From UMGS1766 sp963660915 (GTDB lineage: Bacteria; Bacillota; Clostridia; Oscillospirales; Oscillospiraceae): a stretch of DNA of 64,000 nucleotides. Of the stretch, positions 34,779 through 43,716 are shown one piece after another. The translations under genes were made by a program, and so were the position numbers. The notes beneath the pieces are model-generated. The model was not told where the DNA came from, did not search any database, and saw nothing but the letters and a program-made list of their open reading frames with translations. The first letter of the stretch is position 1. Each line of letters starts with the position of its first letter. The DNA is taken from the NCBI GenBank assembly GCA_963660915.1, contig CAVLAO010000004.1, forward strand, positions 1 to 64,000, read 5' to 3'.

Positions 34779-35830
34779 ATGAAAATTATCATCGACGCGA
34801 TGGGCGGTGACCTCGCTCCACTCGAACCCATCCGGGGCGGTTTGCAGGCTCGCCGTGAATTTGGCGTGGAACTTGTATTTACCGGCCGCGAGGCCGACCT
34901 GTTAGAAGCATTCAAAAAAGACGGATTTACCTCTCTTCCGGATGGTGTTGAAATCGTTCCGTGTTCCGAAGTTATCAGTAATTGTGATGAGGCTGCTATG
35001 GTATGGCGTCAAAAGCCAGATTCCTCTTTGACGGTCGGGTTAAAACTGCTGAAAGAAGGAAAGGGCGATGCCTTTTTGTCTGCCGGCAGCACCGGTGCAC
35101 TACTCTCCGGCGCGACTCTGCTTGTAAAGCGTTTGCCCGGTGTGCGCCGCGCCGCGGTTGCCCCGACCATTCCAACAGGAAAAGGTCGGGCAGTTCTCAT
35201 CGATGCCGGAGCCAATGCTGAGTGCACACCGGAACAAATGGTGCAGTTTGCTGTCATGGGATCCTATTATGCGGAACTATCTCTTGGCATTCAAAATCCT
35301 CGGGTGGGATTATTAAATATAGGCGCCGAGCCTGGCAAAGGCTCTGAACTCCATCAGCAGGTATATNNNNNNNNNNATATAAACACCTTTCTCAGTTGGA
35401 TGAAGCCGGAGTTCTGCACTTTGTCGGCAACATCGAAGGTCGGGAAGCCGTTGCCGGTGAGGCAGATGTATTGGTTGCCGACGGCTTTACCGGAAATATC
35501 TTTCTAAAGACGATGGAAGGAACCGCTTCCTGGTTCAATCAGGAAATCAAAAGCATTCTGCTCCGTTCCACCCTCACAAAGCTGGCCGCTTTAACGCTAA
35601 AGGACGGCATTGCCGCTTTTAAACGCAAATGCGACTATCGGGAAATTGGCGGCACTGCGTTGCTGGGTATTTCAAAACCCGTAATCAAAGCGCACGGCTC
35701 ATCCGATGCCTTTGCTTTTCGTTCGGCTGTAAAACAGGCCATTTCTTATGCCAACGGAAACGTGACAGAAAAAATAGCAGCACAGTTGGTTGCCCCTGCT
35801 GCACAAGAAACAGAGAAAGAAGCGGAATGA
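34779..35830 (+). CDS. plsX: Phosphate acyltransferase PlsX, interrupted by an assembly gap
   Basis: PlsX makes acyl-phosphate from acyl-ACP for phospholipid synthesis. The 5' part (IIIDAMGGDLAPLEPIRGG, FLSAGSTGALLSGATLLVKRLPGVRRAA) reads to codon 196 (...QVY) at the N run. The 3' part resumes in another frame (YKHLSQ.., FVGNIEGREAVAGEADVLVADGFTGNIFLKTMEG). If the ATAT on each side of the Ns is the same sequence, the join reads Q-V-Y-K-H-L-S-Q in frame and gives a normal protein of about 345 aa. I therefore see an assembly artefact, not a real frameshift. rnc follows directly. Confidence 0.9.
35367..35376. other. 10-N assembly gap inside plsX
   Basis: Ten N separate GTATAT and ATATAAAC. The flanks share ATAT, and overlapping them restores the plsX frame, so the gap length is probably arbitrary and the contigs overlap. 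Confidence 0.95.
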
Positions 35831-35831
35831 T

Positions 35832-36503
35832 ATGCAGACATTAGAAGAAAAACTTGGCTATCGTTTTCAGGATATTTCCTTGTTGGAAAACGCCTTGACG
35901 CATAGTTCCTATGCCAATGAACATCGCTCCGGTATGAACAGTAATGAGCGTTTGGAATTTCTGGGCGATTCTGTCCTCGGCATGGTAGTTGCAGACTATC
36001 TCTACCGCAACTGCCCCACATTGCCGGAAGGAGATCTGACGCGTCTGCGTGCCGCTCTGGTGTGCGAAGGCAACCTGGTTCTGGTCGCACAGGAATTGAA
36101 TCTTGGCAGCTATCTGAAATTGGGCCGCGGCGAAGAACTGGGTGGTGGCCGCACTCGCCCGTCAATTCAAGCGGACGCTGTCGAATCCGTACTGGCGGCA
36201 GTCTATCTGGATGGCGGTATCAGTGCCGCCCGTAAATTGATTCAACACTTTATTTTAGACCATATTTCTCGCGTGCATGAGGCTGCAAAAGACTACAAGA
36301 CCGCTTTGCAGGAAATTGTACAGCGCAAGAGTGGTCAGGTACTTACTTATGAGTTGGCCGGAGAAAATGGTCCTGACCATGCAAAAACCTTCCGCATGCA
36401 GGTATTGCTCAATGGAAAAGCAATCGGCGAAGGGGAAGGGCACAGCAAGAAAGAGGCCGAACAGGCTGCCGCAGCTGCCGCTATCCGCGCTATCCAAAAG
36501 TAA
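35832..36503 (+). CDS. rnc: Ribonuclease III
   Basis: The 223-aa protein has the RNase III signature NERLEFLGDSVLGMVVADYL (catalytic E/D) and the second acidic cluster in QADAVESVLAAVYLDGG. A C-terminal dsRNA-binding domain follows (TALQEIVQRKSGQVLTYEL ... HSKKEAEQAAAAAAI). Start MQTLEEKLGYRF is chosen because it fits family N-termini and lies just after the plsX stop. The acpP gene often found between plsX and rnc is absent here. It ends at a strong terminator. Confidence 0.95.
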   Translation: MQTLEEKLGYRFQDISLLENALTHSSYANEHRSGMNSNERLEFLGDSVLGMVVADYLYRNCPTLPEGDLTRLRAALVCEGNLVLVAQELNLGSYLKLGRGEELGGGRTRPSIQADAVESVLAAVYLDGGISAARKLIQHFILDHISRVHEAAKDYKTALQEIVQRKSGQVLTYELAGENGPDHAKTFRMQVLLNGKAIGEGEGHSKKEAEQAAAAAAIRAIQK

Positions 36504-36521
36504 ATCCATACGCTGCAGCAA

Positions 36522-36560
36522 GGCGGCCGCACAGGACTTCTGTGCGGCCGCCTCTTCTCA
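36522..36560 (+). terminator. Terminator after rnc
   Basis: GGCGGCCGCACA (36522-36533) pairs perfectly with TGTGCGGCCGCC (36541-36552), followed by TCTTCT. Confidence 0.7.
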
Positions 36561-36590
36561 TAGTGGTCTTATCGTACATTTTTACATGTT

Positions 36591-37100
36591 TTATAAATCT
36601 GCCGGGTCCAGTTGGACTACATCCAGCGCCTGCCGAATCGCATAAAGCAGGGTGTTGCAGGTTCCTCCACCGGGATTCCCGTCAAACAATGCAATCAATT
36701 TCGCCGAGCGATCCACCATATATTGATTTCTTCGCATCATGCAGCCTCTTGTATAATGCTGCTGCACCAGAGTTTCCAAATCGCATTGCTGCAGCAGATT
36801 CCGGTAACGGGCCTGTTGCTCTGCTTTCCAGTGATCTGCCTGGCCGGCAAAAGGTATCGCCGCCTCTAACAGTATCTCCGGGTGCCGCTGTTTTTCTTTC
36901 AAAACTGCTTCACAAAAGAGCATGTCTCCGCCCAGAGCCATTCCGGAGATAAAATGCCGATAGCCCTGCCGGTATGCCAGTTCAATCTGTCGCTCCAGTT
37001 CTCTGCGCAGATGTTGACAGCGCTCGTCTGTATCGGACTCCAGCCACGGCAGTCGATGCGGGCGATGACCGGTAAAACAGCATGTTGTATCTCGACTCAT
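36591..37100 (-). CDS. SLOG/DUF1273-family protein
   Basis: The 169-aa protein begins TCCFTGHRPHRLPW and contains GYRHFISGMALGGDMLFCEAV and AKLIALFDGNPGGGTCNTLLYA. These are the Rossmann-like nucleotide-sugar/ligand-binding motifs of the SLOG (YpsA/DUF1273) superfamily, related to DprA and LOG. Function is unknown; related YpsA of Bacillus affects cell division. It converges with rnc. Confidence 0.82.
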   Translation of the reverse strand: MSRDTTCCFTGHRPHRLPWLESDTDERCQHLRRELERQIELAYRQGYRHFISGMALGGDMLFCEAVLKEKQRHPEILLEAAIPFAGQADHWKAEQQARYRNLLQQCDLETLVQQHYTRGCMMRRNQYMVDRSAKLIALFDGNPGGGTCNTLLYAIRQALDVVQLDPADL

Positions 37101-37164
37101 GTTCTCACCTCATGGCATCTATTCTATGGAATTTTTCTGCCATCGTCAAGGGTAGAAAAAAGGC

Positions 37165-37193
37165 TTGCAATCCGGATTGGACTGTGCTATATT
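37165..37193 (+). promoter_or_regulatory. Promoter of the FMN riboswitch-ribU transcript
   Basis: TTGCAA (37165-37170), a 17-bp spacer and an extended -10 TGCTATATT (TATATT at 37188-37193). Confidence 0.8.
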
Positions 37194-37216
37194 GTCCTTG
37201 GAACAACTGAACAGCA

Positions 37217-37326
37217 GATGTCTTCAGGGCAGGGTGCAATTCCCGACCGGCGGTAAAGTCCGCGAGCCGTATGGCCGAATCGGTGTAACTCCGATACCGA
37301 CAGTATAGTCTGGATGAAAGAAGATG
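37217..37326 (+). promoter_or_regulatory. FMN riboswitch (RFN element)
   Basis: Conserved RFN segments appear in order: CTTCAGGGCAGGGT, ATTCCCGACCGGCGGTAAAG, CCGCGAGC, GAATCGGTGTAACTCCGAT, ACCGACAGTATAGTCTGGAT and GAAAGAAGAT. FMN binding should favour the terminator at 37361 and shut off ribU. Confidence 0.96.
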
Positions 37327-37360
37327 TGTTGTATTTTGGCGCAGCTCCTAGTGAAATCAC

Positions 37361-37401
37361 AACACCTGAAAGGCATGTATCTTTCAGGTGTTTACTTTTT
37401 T
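37361..37401 (+). terminator. FMN riboswitch expression-platform terminator
   Basis: AACACCTGAAAG (37361-37372) pairs with CTTTCAGGTGTT (37381-37392), followed by TACTTTTTTAT. Confidence 0.85.
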
Positions 37402-37422
37402 ATCATGAAGGAGTCTTACCCC

Positions 37423-38055
37423 ATGAAAACCACTACCACTGCGGCTGTCCGCCGCAAACCCCGTATCACCACCCGTTCTCTGGTGGTCACTGCCATGCTC
37501 AGTGCCGTTGCCTTTGTGCTGATGTTCATTGAGTTTCCCATTCCCATGCTGATCCCGAGCTTTGTAAAAATGGATATCTCCGATCTGCCTGCCCTGCTCG
37601 GCTCCTTTGCTCTCGGTCCGGTGTATGGAATTGTGGTTGAATTCCTAAAGAATTTGCTCCACATCATCTTTAAAGGTACCAGCAGTGCCTATATCGGCGA
37701 ACTGTTCAATTTCCTTTGCGGCAGTTTTCTTTGCGTCGCTGCCGGTTTGATTTACTATTTCAAGCGCAATCGCAAGGGTGCTGTCCTCGGCTGCCTGATC
37801 GGCTGTGTAGTGATGGCCGTTTTATCGGTTCCGCTGAACTACTTCCTTGTGTACCCCGCCTATGTGGTCTGCTACGGTATGCCTATGGAGGCTATCATTG
37901 GCATGTATCAGGCCATTCTTCCCTCTGCAGATTCTCTCATTAAGTGCCTGGTGATTTTCAATCTGCCCTTCACCTTCTGCAAAGGCTTGTTGGATGCTAT
38001 CCTGTGCTTCCTGATCTATAAGCCCCTTTCTCCCCTGCTGCACGGAAGAAAATAA
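37423..38055 (+). CDS. ribU: ECF transporter S component, riboflavin-specific (RibU)
   Basis: A 210-aa membrane protein with about six TM segments. The N-terminal basic stretch is followed by LVVTAMLSAVAFVLMFIEFP and the RibU motif SFVKMDISDLPALLGSFALGP. It binds riboflavin and works with the shared EcfAAT module, which is not in this window. Start MKTTTT (37423) has AAGGAG 9 bp upstream; earlier ATGs fall in the riboswitch terminator. FMN riboswitch control confirms the substrate. Confidence 0.95.
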   Translation: MKTTTTAAVRRKPRITTRSLVVTAMLSAVAFVLMFIEFPIPMLIPSFVKMDISDLPALLGSFALGPVYGIVVEFLKNLLHIIFKGTSSAYIGELFNFLCGSFLCVAAGLIYYFKRNRKGAVLGCLIGCVVMAVLSVPLNYFLVYPAYVVCYGMPMEAIIGMYQAILPSADSLIKCLVIFNLPFTFCKGLLDAILCFLIYKPLSPLLHGRK

Positions 38056-38065
38056 AATCAATGTC

Positions 38066-38100
38066 AAAAAGCGGAAGAGGGCAACCTCTTCCGCTTTTTT
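38066..38100. terminator. Bidirectional terminator between ribU and the DUF2461 gene
   Basis: AAAAAGCGGAAGAGG pairs with CCTCTTCCGCTTTTT around a GCAA loop, with a T run following in the plus direction and an A run before it. Confidence 0.9.
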
Positions 38101-38782
38101 ATCGTATCGAATCTGTCACCGGAGGTTCCAGTTCCAATGCCTTGAAATACTGATAATATGGCATGAGCCATTTGATTCCATCTAATACCACATTTTTCAA
38201 TTCACCACTGAGCATGATCTCATCCGGCTCGTGAAATGCGCAAATTGCAATGTTCTTGCGATTAAACCACGGTTTCAGCACCGGGGAACATTCTCCCTTT
38301 GATCGCTTGTATTCTTCCCCCTCTAAATGGAATTTATCTTGCTTCTCAAACTTCTTTGCCAGTTTTTCCAACGAAGCCGGCTCCCGCAGAATACGGCGGC
38401 GGTACTGCTCCATCATAACCGGTCGAGCACAATAATATCCCATGCCGTATTCATACCCTTCTGGAGAAATTTCAAAATAAAATGCCGGTCTTGCTGTCCA
38501 TTCCTCGCTAGGACGGCGGAGGATCAGCCAAAGATGATCCTTATACAATCCACCATATTTTACCCTCCGCGCATCCCGATAAATGCGGGTAACCTTTACC
38601 TCAAATCCTTCTTCTGGCCAAAACTGACTGAGCGCCGCTTCCAGTTCCTGTCCCAACTCTTTTAATGGCTGATAGACATAGTCCAGGTAATCCTGTTTAT
38701 GTTCCAGAAACCACTCTCGATAGTTGTTCAACCGAATCCCCCAAAGGAAATCGATGCTCTTTTCCGAAAATCCATCAAACAT
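38099..38782 (-). CDS. DUF2461-family protein
   Basis: The 227-aa protein matches DUF2461 (TIGR02453). The N-terminal MFDGFSEKSIDFLWGIRLNN, then YREWFLEHKQDY, VTRIYRDARRVKYGGLYKDHLW (family 'FRi.RDtRFs..KpPyk.h'), and a central YEYGMGYY are visible. Function is unknown. Start 38782 has AGGAG about 11 bp upstream. It converges with ribU. Confidence 0.85.
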   Translation of the reverse strand: MFDGFSEKSIDFLWGIRLNNYREWFLEHKQDYLDYVYQPLKELGQELEAALSQFWPEEGFEVKVTRIYRDARRVKYGGLYKDHLWLILRRPSEEWTARPAFYFEISPEGYEYGMGYYCARPVMMEQYRRRILREPASLEKLAKKFEKQDKFHLEGEEYKRSKGECSPVLKPWFNRKNIAICAFHEPDEIMLSGELKNVVLDGIKWLMPYYQYFKALELEPPVTDSIR

Positions 38783-38808
38783 ATTTTTAAAGCTCCTTAT
38801 TTTTGAAA

Positions 38809-38837
38809 ACGCCCGCACAGCAGTCTGCGCGGGCGTT
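38809..38837 (-). terminator. Terminator of the VanW-domain gene
   Basis: On the minus strand AACGCCCGCGCAGA pairs with TGTGCGGGCGTT, followed by TTC. It lies between the VanW gene stop and the DUF2461 start. Confidence 0.7.
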
Positions 38838-38854
38838 CTTGCTTCTATTCGCTT

Positions 38855-40495
38855 TTATGCTGCAGGTGTTGTCTCTGTAGTCGTCGTTTCCGCTTTCGTC
38901 CCCACATGGACTATCTTGTCCGTCTTTCGATAATTGCTATACGCCTCATCCGTAGACGAAATCTCATTCCCCGCTCCGTCATATACCGTGCGATACGTCT
39001 GCACTCGATATCCGGTGTGCGCACTCTGCACAACGGTTGCAGTCCCTGCTGCCATAGTACTGTCTTCAACTGTTTGAGTCGATGGTTCCAGTGTTTCCAA
39101 CGTCTTGCTGGTAATCTCCACCTTGAAGTCAGAAACCTTTGTCCCTACAATCTGGAAGGTAATCTTATCGTCTGCATAGCTGCAAACCACCTTGATCGGA
39201 TAATCCGTATTATTGCAAAACACAAAATCCGGGCCGTTCCAGGAAACCGTTGCATCCATGCCTAACGGCACATAACTGGAAACATAGGTGTGGTTGTGCC
39301 GTTCTACAATTTCCAGATTAGCATAGAGCGTTGCGCAATATAGCGTACTGGAAGTCTGGCAAACACCGCCGCCCAGTTCCTGCACCGTCTCACCATTTGC
39401 GTATGCTGCAGCAGCTTTAAATCCTGCTTCAGAAGTACGTTGCCCTACCACATCGTTATAGCTAAAGGTCTCTCCCGGAAGAAGAATTGTCCCGTTACAC
39501 TTCTGACCCGCAAGCTTCACATTAGAACGCCGGTCCGCAGTGCCCTTCACCGTTGTGCTGTATTCACCCAATACATCTCTGAACAACAAGGATTTCAGCG
39601 TATCTGTATCTATCGTGGCCGCCTGGCGAGTCAACATAACGCTGACGACAGTTCCCTCTCCTGCCTGACTGAGCAGCTCCTGTGCCTGAGCAACATCAAA
39701 ATCTACACCATCAACGCCGTCAACAATCGTATAACTGTTGTCCGATGCCACATCCAGTGTTGCATTGGTCGGCTCCGCATAAATCGCATCATGAATTGCC
39801 TGCACATCCACCTCATCCGGCTTTGTCTCTACCAGCGGACAGGGAATTTCAGCATAATTTCCTTTTGCCGTATTTTCAACAATCTCACGAATCAATCCCG
39901 TTTCATCAACAGCAGAACCGCTGGTTCCCATGGTAAACTGCAGGGTGTCATCCACGACCTCATAGGTGGTCTGCACTACAGTGTTCAACTCCAGCAGCCC
40001 GGAGTTCACCAATGCGTCATGAAGCGCGCTCTCATTGGTCACGGAAGGAACCACCGTATAGGTCTTACCACCGCGGAGATAGGAAAGAGAACGCAAACCG
40101 CGGCTTAAAAATGCACCGCCATATTGATCGTCCATCGCCTGCGTCACAATTTTCTGGGCATCATATCCTAAGCTTCCGCTCAAATCCACGGTATACGGCG
40201 CAACGCCATCAATCTGCGGATCAACCTGAATGGAGGCATACTCCGTTCCGCTGACTGCCGTTACTCCGCTCAGCCCCTGTTCCAGTGCGGAAACCGCTTC
40301 CTGTTCTGTCATGCCTCCAATATTGACGCCGTTCACGGAAGTACCCTCGCGAAGCGTTTCCCCGCTTCCGGCAACTGCACACAGCACCAGGTACGCCGCA
40401 CACAGCACTACCAGCAAAACCACAACGAGGATCGGCATCTTAGAACGGCTTGCCTTTGGCTTCTTTTGCACACGCTTTGCCTGTCTGGTTGCCAT
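38855..40495 (-). CDS. VanW-domain surface protein with G5 domain
   Basis: The 546-aa protein has a basic cytoplasmic N-terminus, one TM anchor (about 21-43), repeated PG_binding_4-like regions (about 55-300), the VanW domain (LPGETFSYNDVVGQRTSEAGF; GGGVCQTSSTLYCATL; HNHTYVSSYVPLGMDATV), and a C-terminal G5-like segment (about 455-535). It is a cell-wall associated protein of the YoaR/VanW type. Despite the name it is not evidence of vancomycin resistance. Promoter TTGCTT-17-TATAAT lies upstream. Confidence 0.9.
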   Translation of the reverse strand: MATRQAKRVQKKPKASRSKMPILVVVLLVVLCAAYLVLCAVAGSGETLREGTSVNGVNIGGMTEQEAVSALEQGLSGVTAVSGTEYASIQVDPQIDGVAPYTVDLSGSLGYDAQKIVTQAMDDQYGGAFLSRGLRSLSYLRGGKTYTVVPSVTNESALHDALVNSGLLELNTVVQTTYEVVDDTLQFTMGTSGSAVDETGLIREIVENTAKGNYAEIPCPLVETKPDEVDVQAIHDAIYAEPTNATLDVASDNSYTIVDGVDGVDFDVAQAQELLSQAGEGTVVSVMLTRQAATIDTDTLKSLLFRDVLGEYSTTVKGTADRRSNVKLAGQKCNGTILLPGETFSYNDVVGQRTSEAGFKAAAAYANGETVQELGGGVCQTSSTLYCATLYANLEIVERHNHTYVSSYVPLGMDATVSWNGPDFVFCNNTDYPIKVVCSYADDKITFQIVGTKVSDFKVEITSKTLETLEPSTQTVEDSTMAAGTATVVQSAHTGYRVQTYRTVYDGAGNEISSTDEAYSNYRKTDKIVHVGTKAETTTTETTPAA

Positions 40496-40575
40496 ATCTT
40501 CTCTTTTTCCAACCTTTCTTTAACCATCAAGTCAAAGGAAAAAGGAATCCTTCGACTGAAAACTATCTGTTCATG

Positions 40576-40604
40576 ATTATAAGCTCCAAACACTGTAAAA
40601 GCAA
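40576..40604 (-). promoter_or_regulatory. Promoter of the VanW-domain gene
   Basis: On the minus strand TTGCTT (40604-40599), a 17-bp spacer and TATAAT (40581-40576). Confidence 0.75.
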
Positions 40605-40662
40605 TTAGAAATTCATTAAACTTTAAGCCTTCACTTTGTGCATTTATGCCTTGTTCCACCAG

Positions 40663-40691
40663 TTGCATTCCGATTTTTCTACTGCTATAAT
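40663..40691 (+). promoter_or_regulatory. Promoter of the ABC-F gene
   Basis: TTGCAT (40663-40668), a 17-bp spacer and an extended -10 TGCTATAAT (TATAAT at 40686-40691). Confidence 0.8.
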
Positions 40692-40728
40692 ATTCTGGAT
40701 TTAGAATAGATAAATGAGGTATTTTTCA

Positions 40729-42330
40729 ATGATCACTGTGACCAATTTAAGCCTTCAATACAGCGGCACTCCTCTGTTCTCCGATGTCAACCTGCAGTTC
40801 CTGCGGGGCAACTGCTATGGCATCATCGGTGCAAACGGCGCCGGCAAATCCACCTTCCTGAAAATCCTATCCGGTGAACTGGAATCCACCACCGGCAGCG
40901 TGGACATTCTGCCCAACGTACGCATGTCCATTCTGAAGCAGGATCAATTCCTGTTTGATGAGTACACCGTACTGAATACAGTCATTATGGGCAATCGCCA
41001 TCTTTACGACGTCGGGCAGGAAATGAATGCTCTGTACGAAAAAGAGGACATGACGGACGAAGACGGCATTCGTGCCAGTGAATTGGCCGAAGAGTATGCT
41101 GAGTTAGGCGGCTGGGAAGCGGAAAGCGATGCCAGCCGGATTCTGCAGGGACTCGGCATTCCCACCATGTATCACGAAGAACTGATGTCCAATATGGACG
41201 GTCGTCTCAAGGTGAAAGTGCTGTTGGCGCAGGCACTGTTTGGCAACCCAGACATTCTGATGATGGACGAACCTACCAACAACCTGGATATCAACGCCAT
41301 TAACTGGTTAGAAGATTTCCTTCTGGATTTTGAGGGTACAGTGATTGTCGTCAGCCATGACCGTCACTTCCTGAATACCATCTGCACCCACATTGTGGAC
41401 ATCGACTACAACAAAATCAAGATGTATGTCGGCAACTATGATTTCTGGTATGAATCTAGCCAACTGATGCAGAACCTGATCAAAAACCAGAACAAGCGCA
41501 ACGAGGAAAAAATCAAGGAACTGCAGAGCTTCATCACCCGTTTCTCCGCAAACAAATCCAAAAGTAAGCAGGCAACTGCACGCCGTAAGCTGTTGGACAA
41601 GCTGACCATTGAAGAAATGCCGGCTTCCTCCCGCCGCTATCCCTGGGTTGGATTTAAACCCGACCGGGAAGTGGGCAAGGATATTTTGTTCGTCTCCGAT
41701 TTAAGCAAAACGATCGATGGTGTGAAGGTGCTGGATCATATCTCCTTCTCCGTGGAACACAACGATAAAATTGCCCTGGTAGGCGACAACGAGCTGGCTC
41801 AAACTACTCTGTTCAAAATTCTGATGGGTGAGCTAGATCCGGATGAAGGTACCGTAAAGTGGGGTGTTACTGCCAGCCAATCCTATTTTCCGAAGGATAA
41901 CTCTCCCTACTTCAACGGAATTGATTTAAATTTAGTTGACTGGTTGCGTCAATATTCCGAAAATAAAGATGAAACCTATCTCCGCGGTTTTCTCGGCCGG
42001 ATGCTGTTCTCCGGTGAAGACGTATACAAACCTGTAAAGGTGCTTTCCGGTGGTGAAAAGGTTCGCTGCATGCTCTCTCGTATGATGCTCTCCGGTGCAA
42101 ATGTGCTGCTGCTGGATCAGCCTACAAACCACCTTGATCTGGAATCAATTGCTGCCCTGAACAACGGTCTTCTGGAAGTAAACTGCAACATTCTGCTGGC
42201 CTCCCATGACCACCAGATGATTTCCTCCGTCTGCAACCGGGTCTTTGACTTCACTGCTGACGGCAAACTCATCGATCGCAAGACCGGCTACGACGATTAT
42301 CTTGTTTATCAAAACGAAAATGAGGCCTGA
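40729..42330 (+). CDS. ABC-F family ribosome-associated ATPase (YkpA/YbiT-like)
   Basis: The 533-aa protein has two ABC domains and no membrane segment. NBD1 has Walker A GANGAGKST and Walker B ILMMDEPTNNLD, and the arm/linker (about 235-300, KRNEEKIKELQSFITRFSAN) sits between the domains. NBD2 has signature LSGGEKVR and VLLLDQPTNHLD. The second Walker A reads GDNELAQTT, with Ala-Gln in place of Gly-Lys. Start 40729 is set by GAGGT 8 bp upstream. ABC-F proteins act on the ribosomal E site; whether this one protects against antibiotics or rescues translation is unknown. Confidence 0.92.
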   Translation: MITVTNLSLQYSGTPLFSDVNLQFLRGNCYGIIGANGAGKSTFLKILSGELESTTGSVDILPNVRMSILKQDQFLFDEYTVLNTVIMGNRHLYDVGQEMNALYEKEDMTDEDGIRASELAEEYAELGGWEAESDASRILQGLGIPTMYHEELMSNMDGRLKVKVLLAQALFGNPDILMMDEPTNNLDINAINWLEDFLLDFEGTVIVVSHDRHFLNTICTHIVDIDYNKIKMYVGNYDFWYESSQLMQNLIKNQNKRNEEKIKELQSFITRFSANKSKSKQATARRKLLDKLTIEEMPASSRRYPWVGFKPDREVGKDILFVSDLSKTIDGVKVLDHISFSVEHNDKIALVGDNELAQTTLFKILMGELDPDEGTVKWGVTASQSYFPKDNSPYFNGIDLNLVDWLRQYSENKDETYLRGFLGRMLFSGEDVYKPVKVLSGGEKVRCMLSRMMLSGANVLLLDQPTNHLDLESIAALNNGLLEVNCNILLASHDHQMISSVCNRVFDFTADGKLIDRKTGYDDYLVYQNENEA

Positions 42331-42357
42331 TGCCTCTGTTTAGGAGTATGACTTGAT

Positions 42358-43710
42358 ATGAAAATCGTTATTGTGGGCTGCGGCAAGGTCGGCTTCACAC
42401 TGGCCGAAACCCTCAGCTCAGAAGGACATGACATTTCCGTAATCGATGTAAACGAAGACGCGTTAAGCCGTCTTTCCTCTCTTGATGTAAGTACCATTAA
42501 AGGCAACGGCAGTTCTTATCGCATCCTGCAGGATGCCAACGTACACGACAGCGACATTCTGATCGCCGTAACCAACAAGGACGAAATCAATCTTCTATGT
42601 TGCCTGATTGCAAAGAAAGCCGGCACCTGCCGCACCATTGCCCGTGTGCGCAACCCGGAGTATTATGAAGAGATCGATTTCATCAAGGATGAGCTGGGGC
42701 TTTCTCTGGCAATTAATCCGGAACTTGCTGCAGCAAATTACATCTATCACCTGATCCGCTGCCCTTCAGCCATTGAGTTAAATGCCTTTGCCAAGGGTCG
42801 CGTGCAGATGATGTCCCTCGAGCTGCCTGCAAATTCTCCCTGGAGCGGGAAAAACCTGATTGAAATCTCCGGGGAAACCAATTATCCGCTACTGATTCCC
42901 ATTGTGGAATCCAGTCAGAAGGTAATCATTCCAAACGGTCATTCCGTTATCCATGCCGGAGACCGCATTTCCATGATCATCCCTTCGGAGCACAGCAATG
43001 AAACCTTCCGCCGCATCGGCATCAAGTCAAAGCCAATCAAAAATGTAATGATTGTCGGTGGCGGCACAGTTGCGTTCTATTTGGCCCGGCGTCTTGGACA
43101 GGCACATATTCATGTTACTATCATCGAAATGCAGAAAGCACGCTGCGAGGAGCTAAGTGAAAAGCTGCCCCACGCAAACATTGTATTGGGGAACGCATCC
43201 AACGAACAGTTGCTGTTGGACGAAGGTCTGGCCTCTGCCGATGCGATTGTCACCCTGACGAATTTCGACGAAGAAAATATTATGCTGTCCCTTTATGCCC
43301 ATCGCATGAGCCACGCAAAGCTGATCACCAAGGTGAACATGACCAACTTCAATTGTGTAATCGACGATATTCCCATTGGCAGTGTCATTTCTCCCAAACA
43401 TCTAACCGCTGAAACCATTCTTCATTATGCCAGAGCATTGCGCAATTCCGCCGACAGCGACGTAGAAGCCGTGCACATGCTGGCAGATAATCGAGTGGAG
43501 GCCCTCGCCTTCCGCATCAAAGAACACAGCAGTGTTACCGATCGCACTCTAATGCAGCTGCGCATTCGCAAGGGTGTGTTGATTGGTGCAATTATTCGTG
43601 ATAATGCAGTCATTATTCCTTCCGGTCAGGATTGCCTGCTGCCCGGAGACTTGGTCATTGTGGTAACGACCTTGAAGGGAATCGACAGCATTAAAGGAAT
43701 TCTGGAGTAG
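42358..43710 (+). CDS. trkA: Trk potassium uptake regulatory subunit TrkA
   Basis: The 450-aa cytoplasmic protein has two tandem RCK units: the first Rossmann VGCGKVGFTLAETLS, the second IVGGGTVAFYLARRLG (about 229), each followed by a TrkA-C domain. It gates the TrkH channel in response to NAD(H)/ATP. It forms an operon with trkH (6 bp apart) and lies 27 bp after the ABC-F stop. Confidence 0.95.
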   Translation: MKIVIVGCGKVGFTLAETLSSEGHDISVIDVNEDALSRLSSLDVSTIKGNGSSYRILQDANVHDSDILIAVTNKDEINLLCCLIAKKAGTCRTIARVRNPEYYEEIDFIKDELGLSLAINPELAAANYIYHLIRCPSAIELNAFAKGRVQMMSLELPANSPWSGKNLIEISGETNYPLLIPIVESSQKVIIPNGHSVIHAGDRISMIIPSEHSNETFRRIGIKSKPIKNVMIVGGGTVAFYLARRLGQAHIHVTIIEMQKARCEELSEKLPHANIVLGNASNEQLLLDEGLASADAIVTLTNFDEENIMLSLYAHRMSHAKLITKVNMTNFNCVIDDIPIGSVISPKHLTAETILHYARALRNSADSDVEAVHMLADNRVEALAFRIKEHSSVTDRTLMQLRIRKGVLIGAIIRDNAVIIPSGQDCLLPGDLVIVVTTLKGIDSIKGILE

Positions 43711-43716
43711 TATGCC

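Noticed and set aside
35396..35507. True frameshift or pseudogene in plsX
   Set aside because: The break coincides with the N run and the flanks collapse to a continuous frame.
38855..40495. Vancomycin resistance from the VanW domain
   Set aside because: VanW domains are common in ordinary clostridial surface proteins and no vanHAX genes are present.
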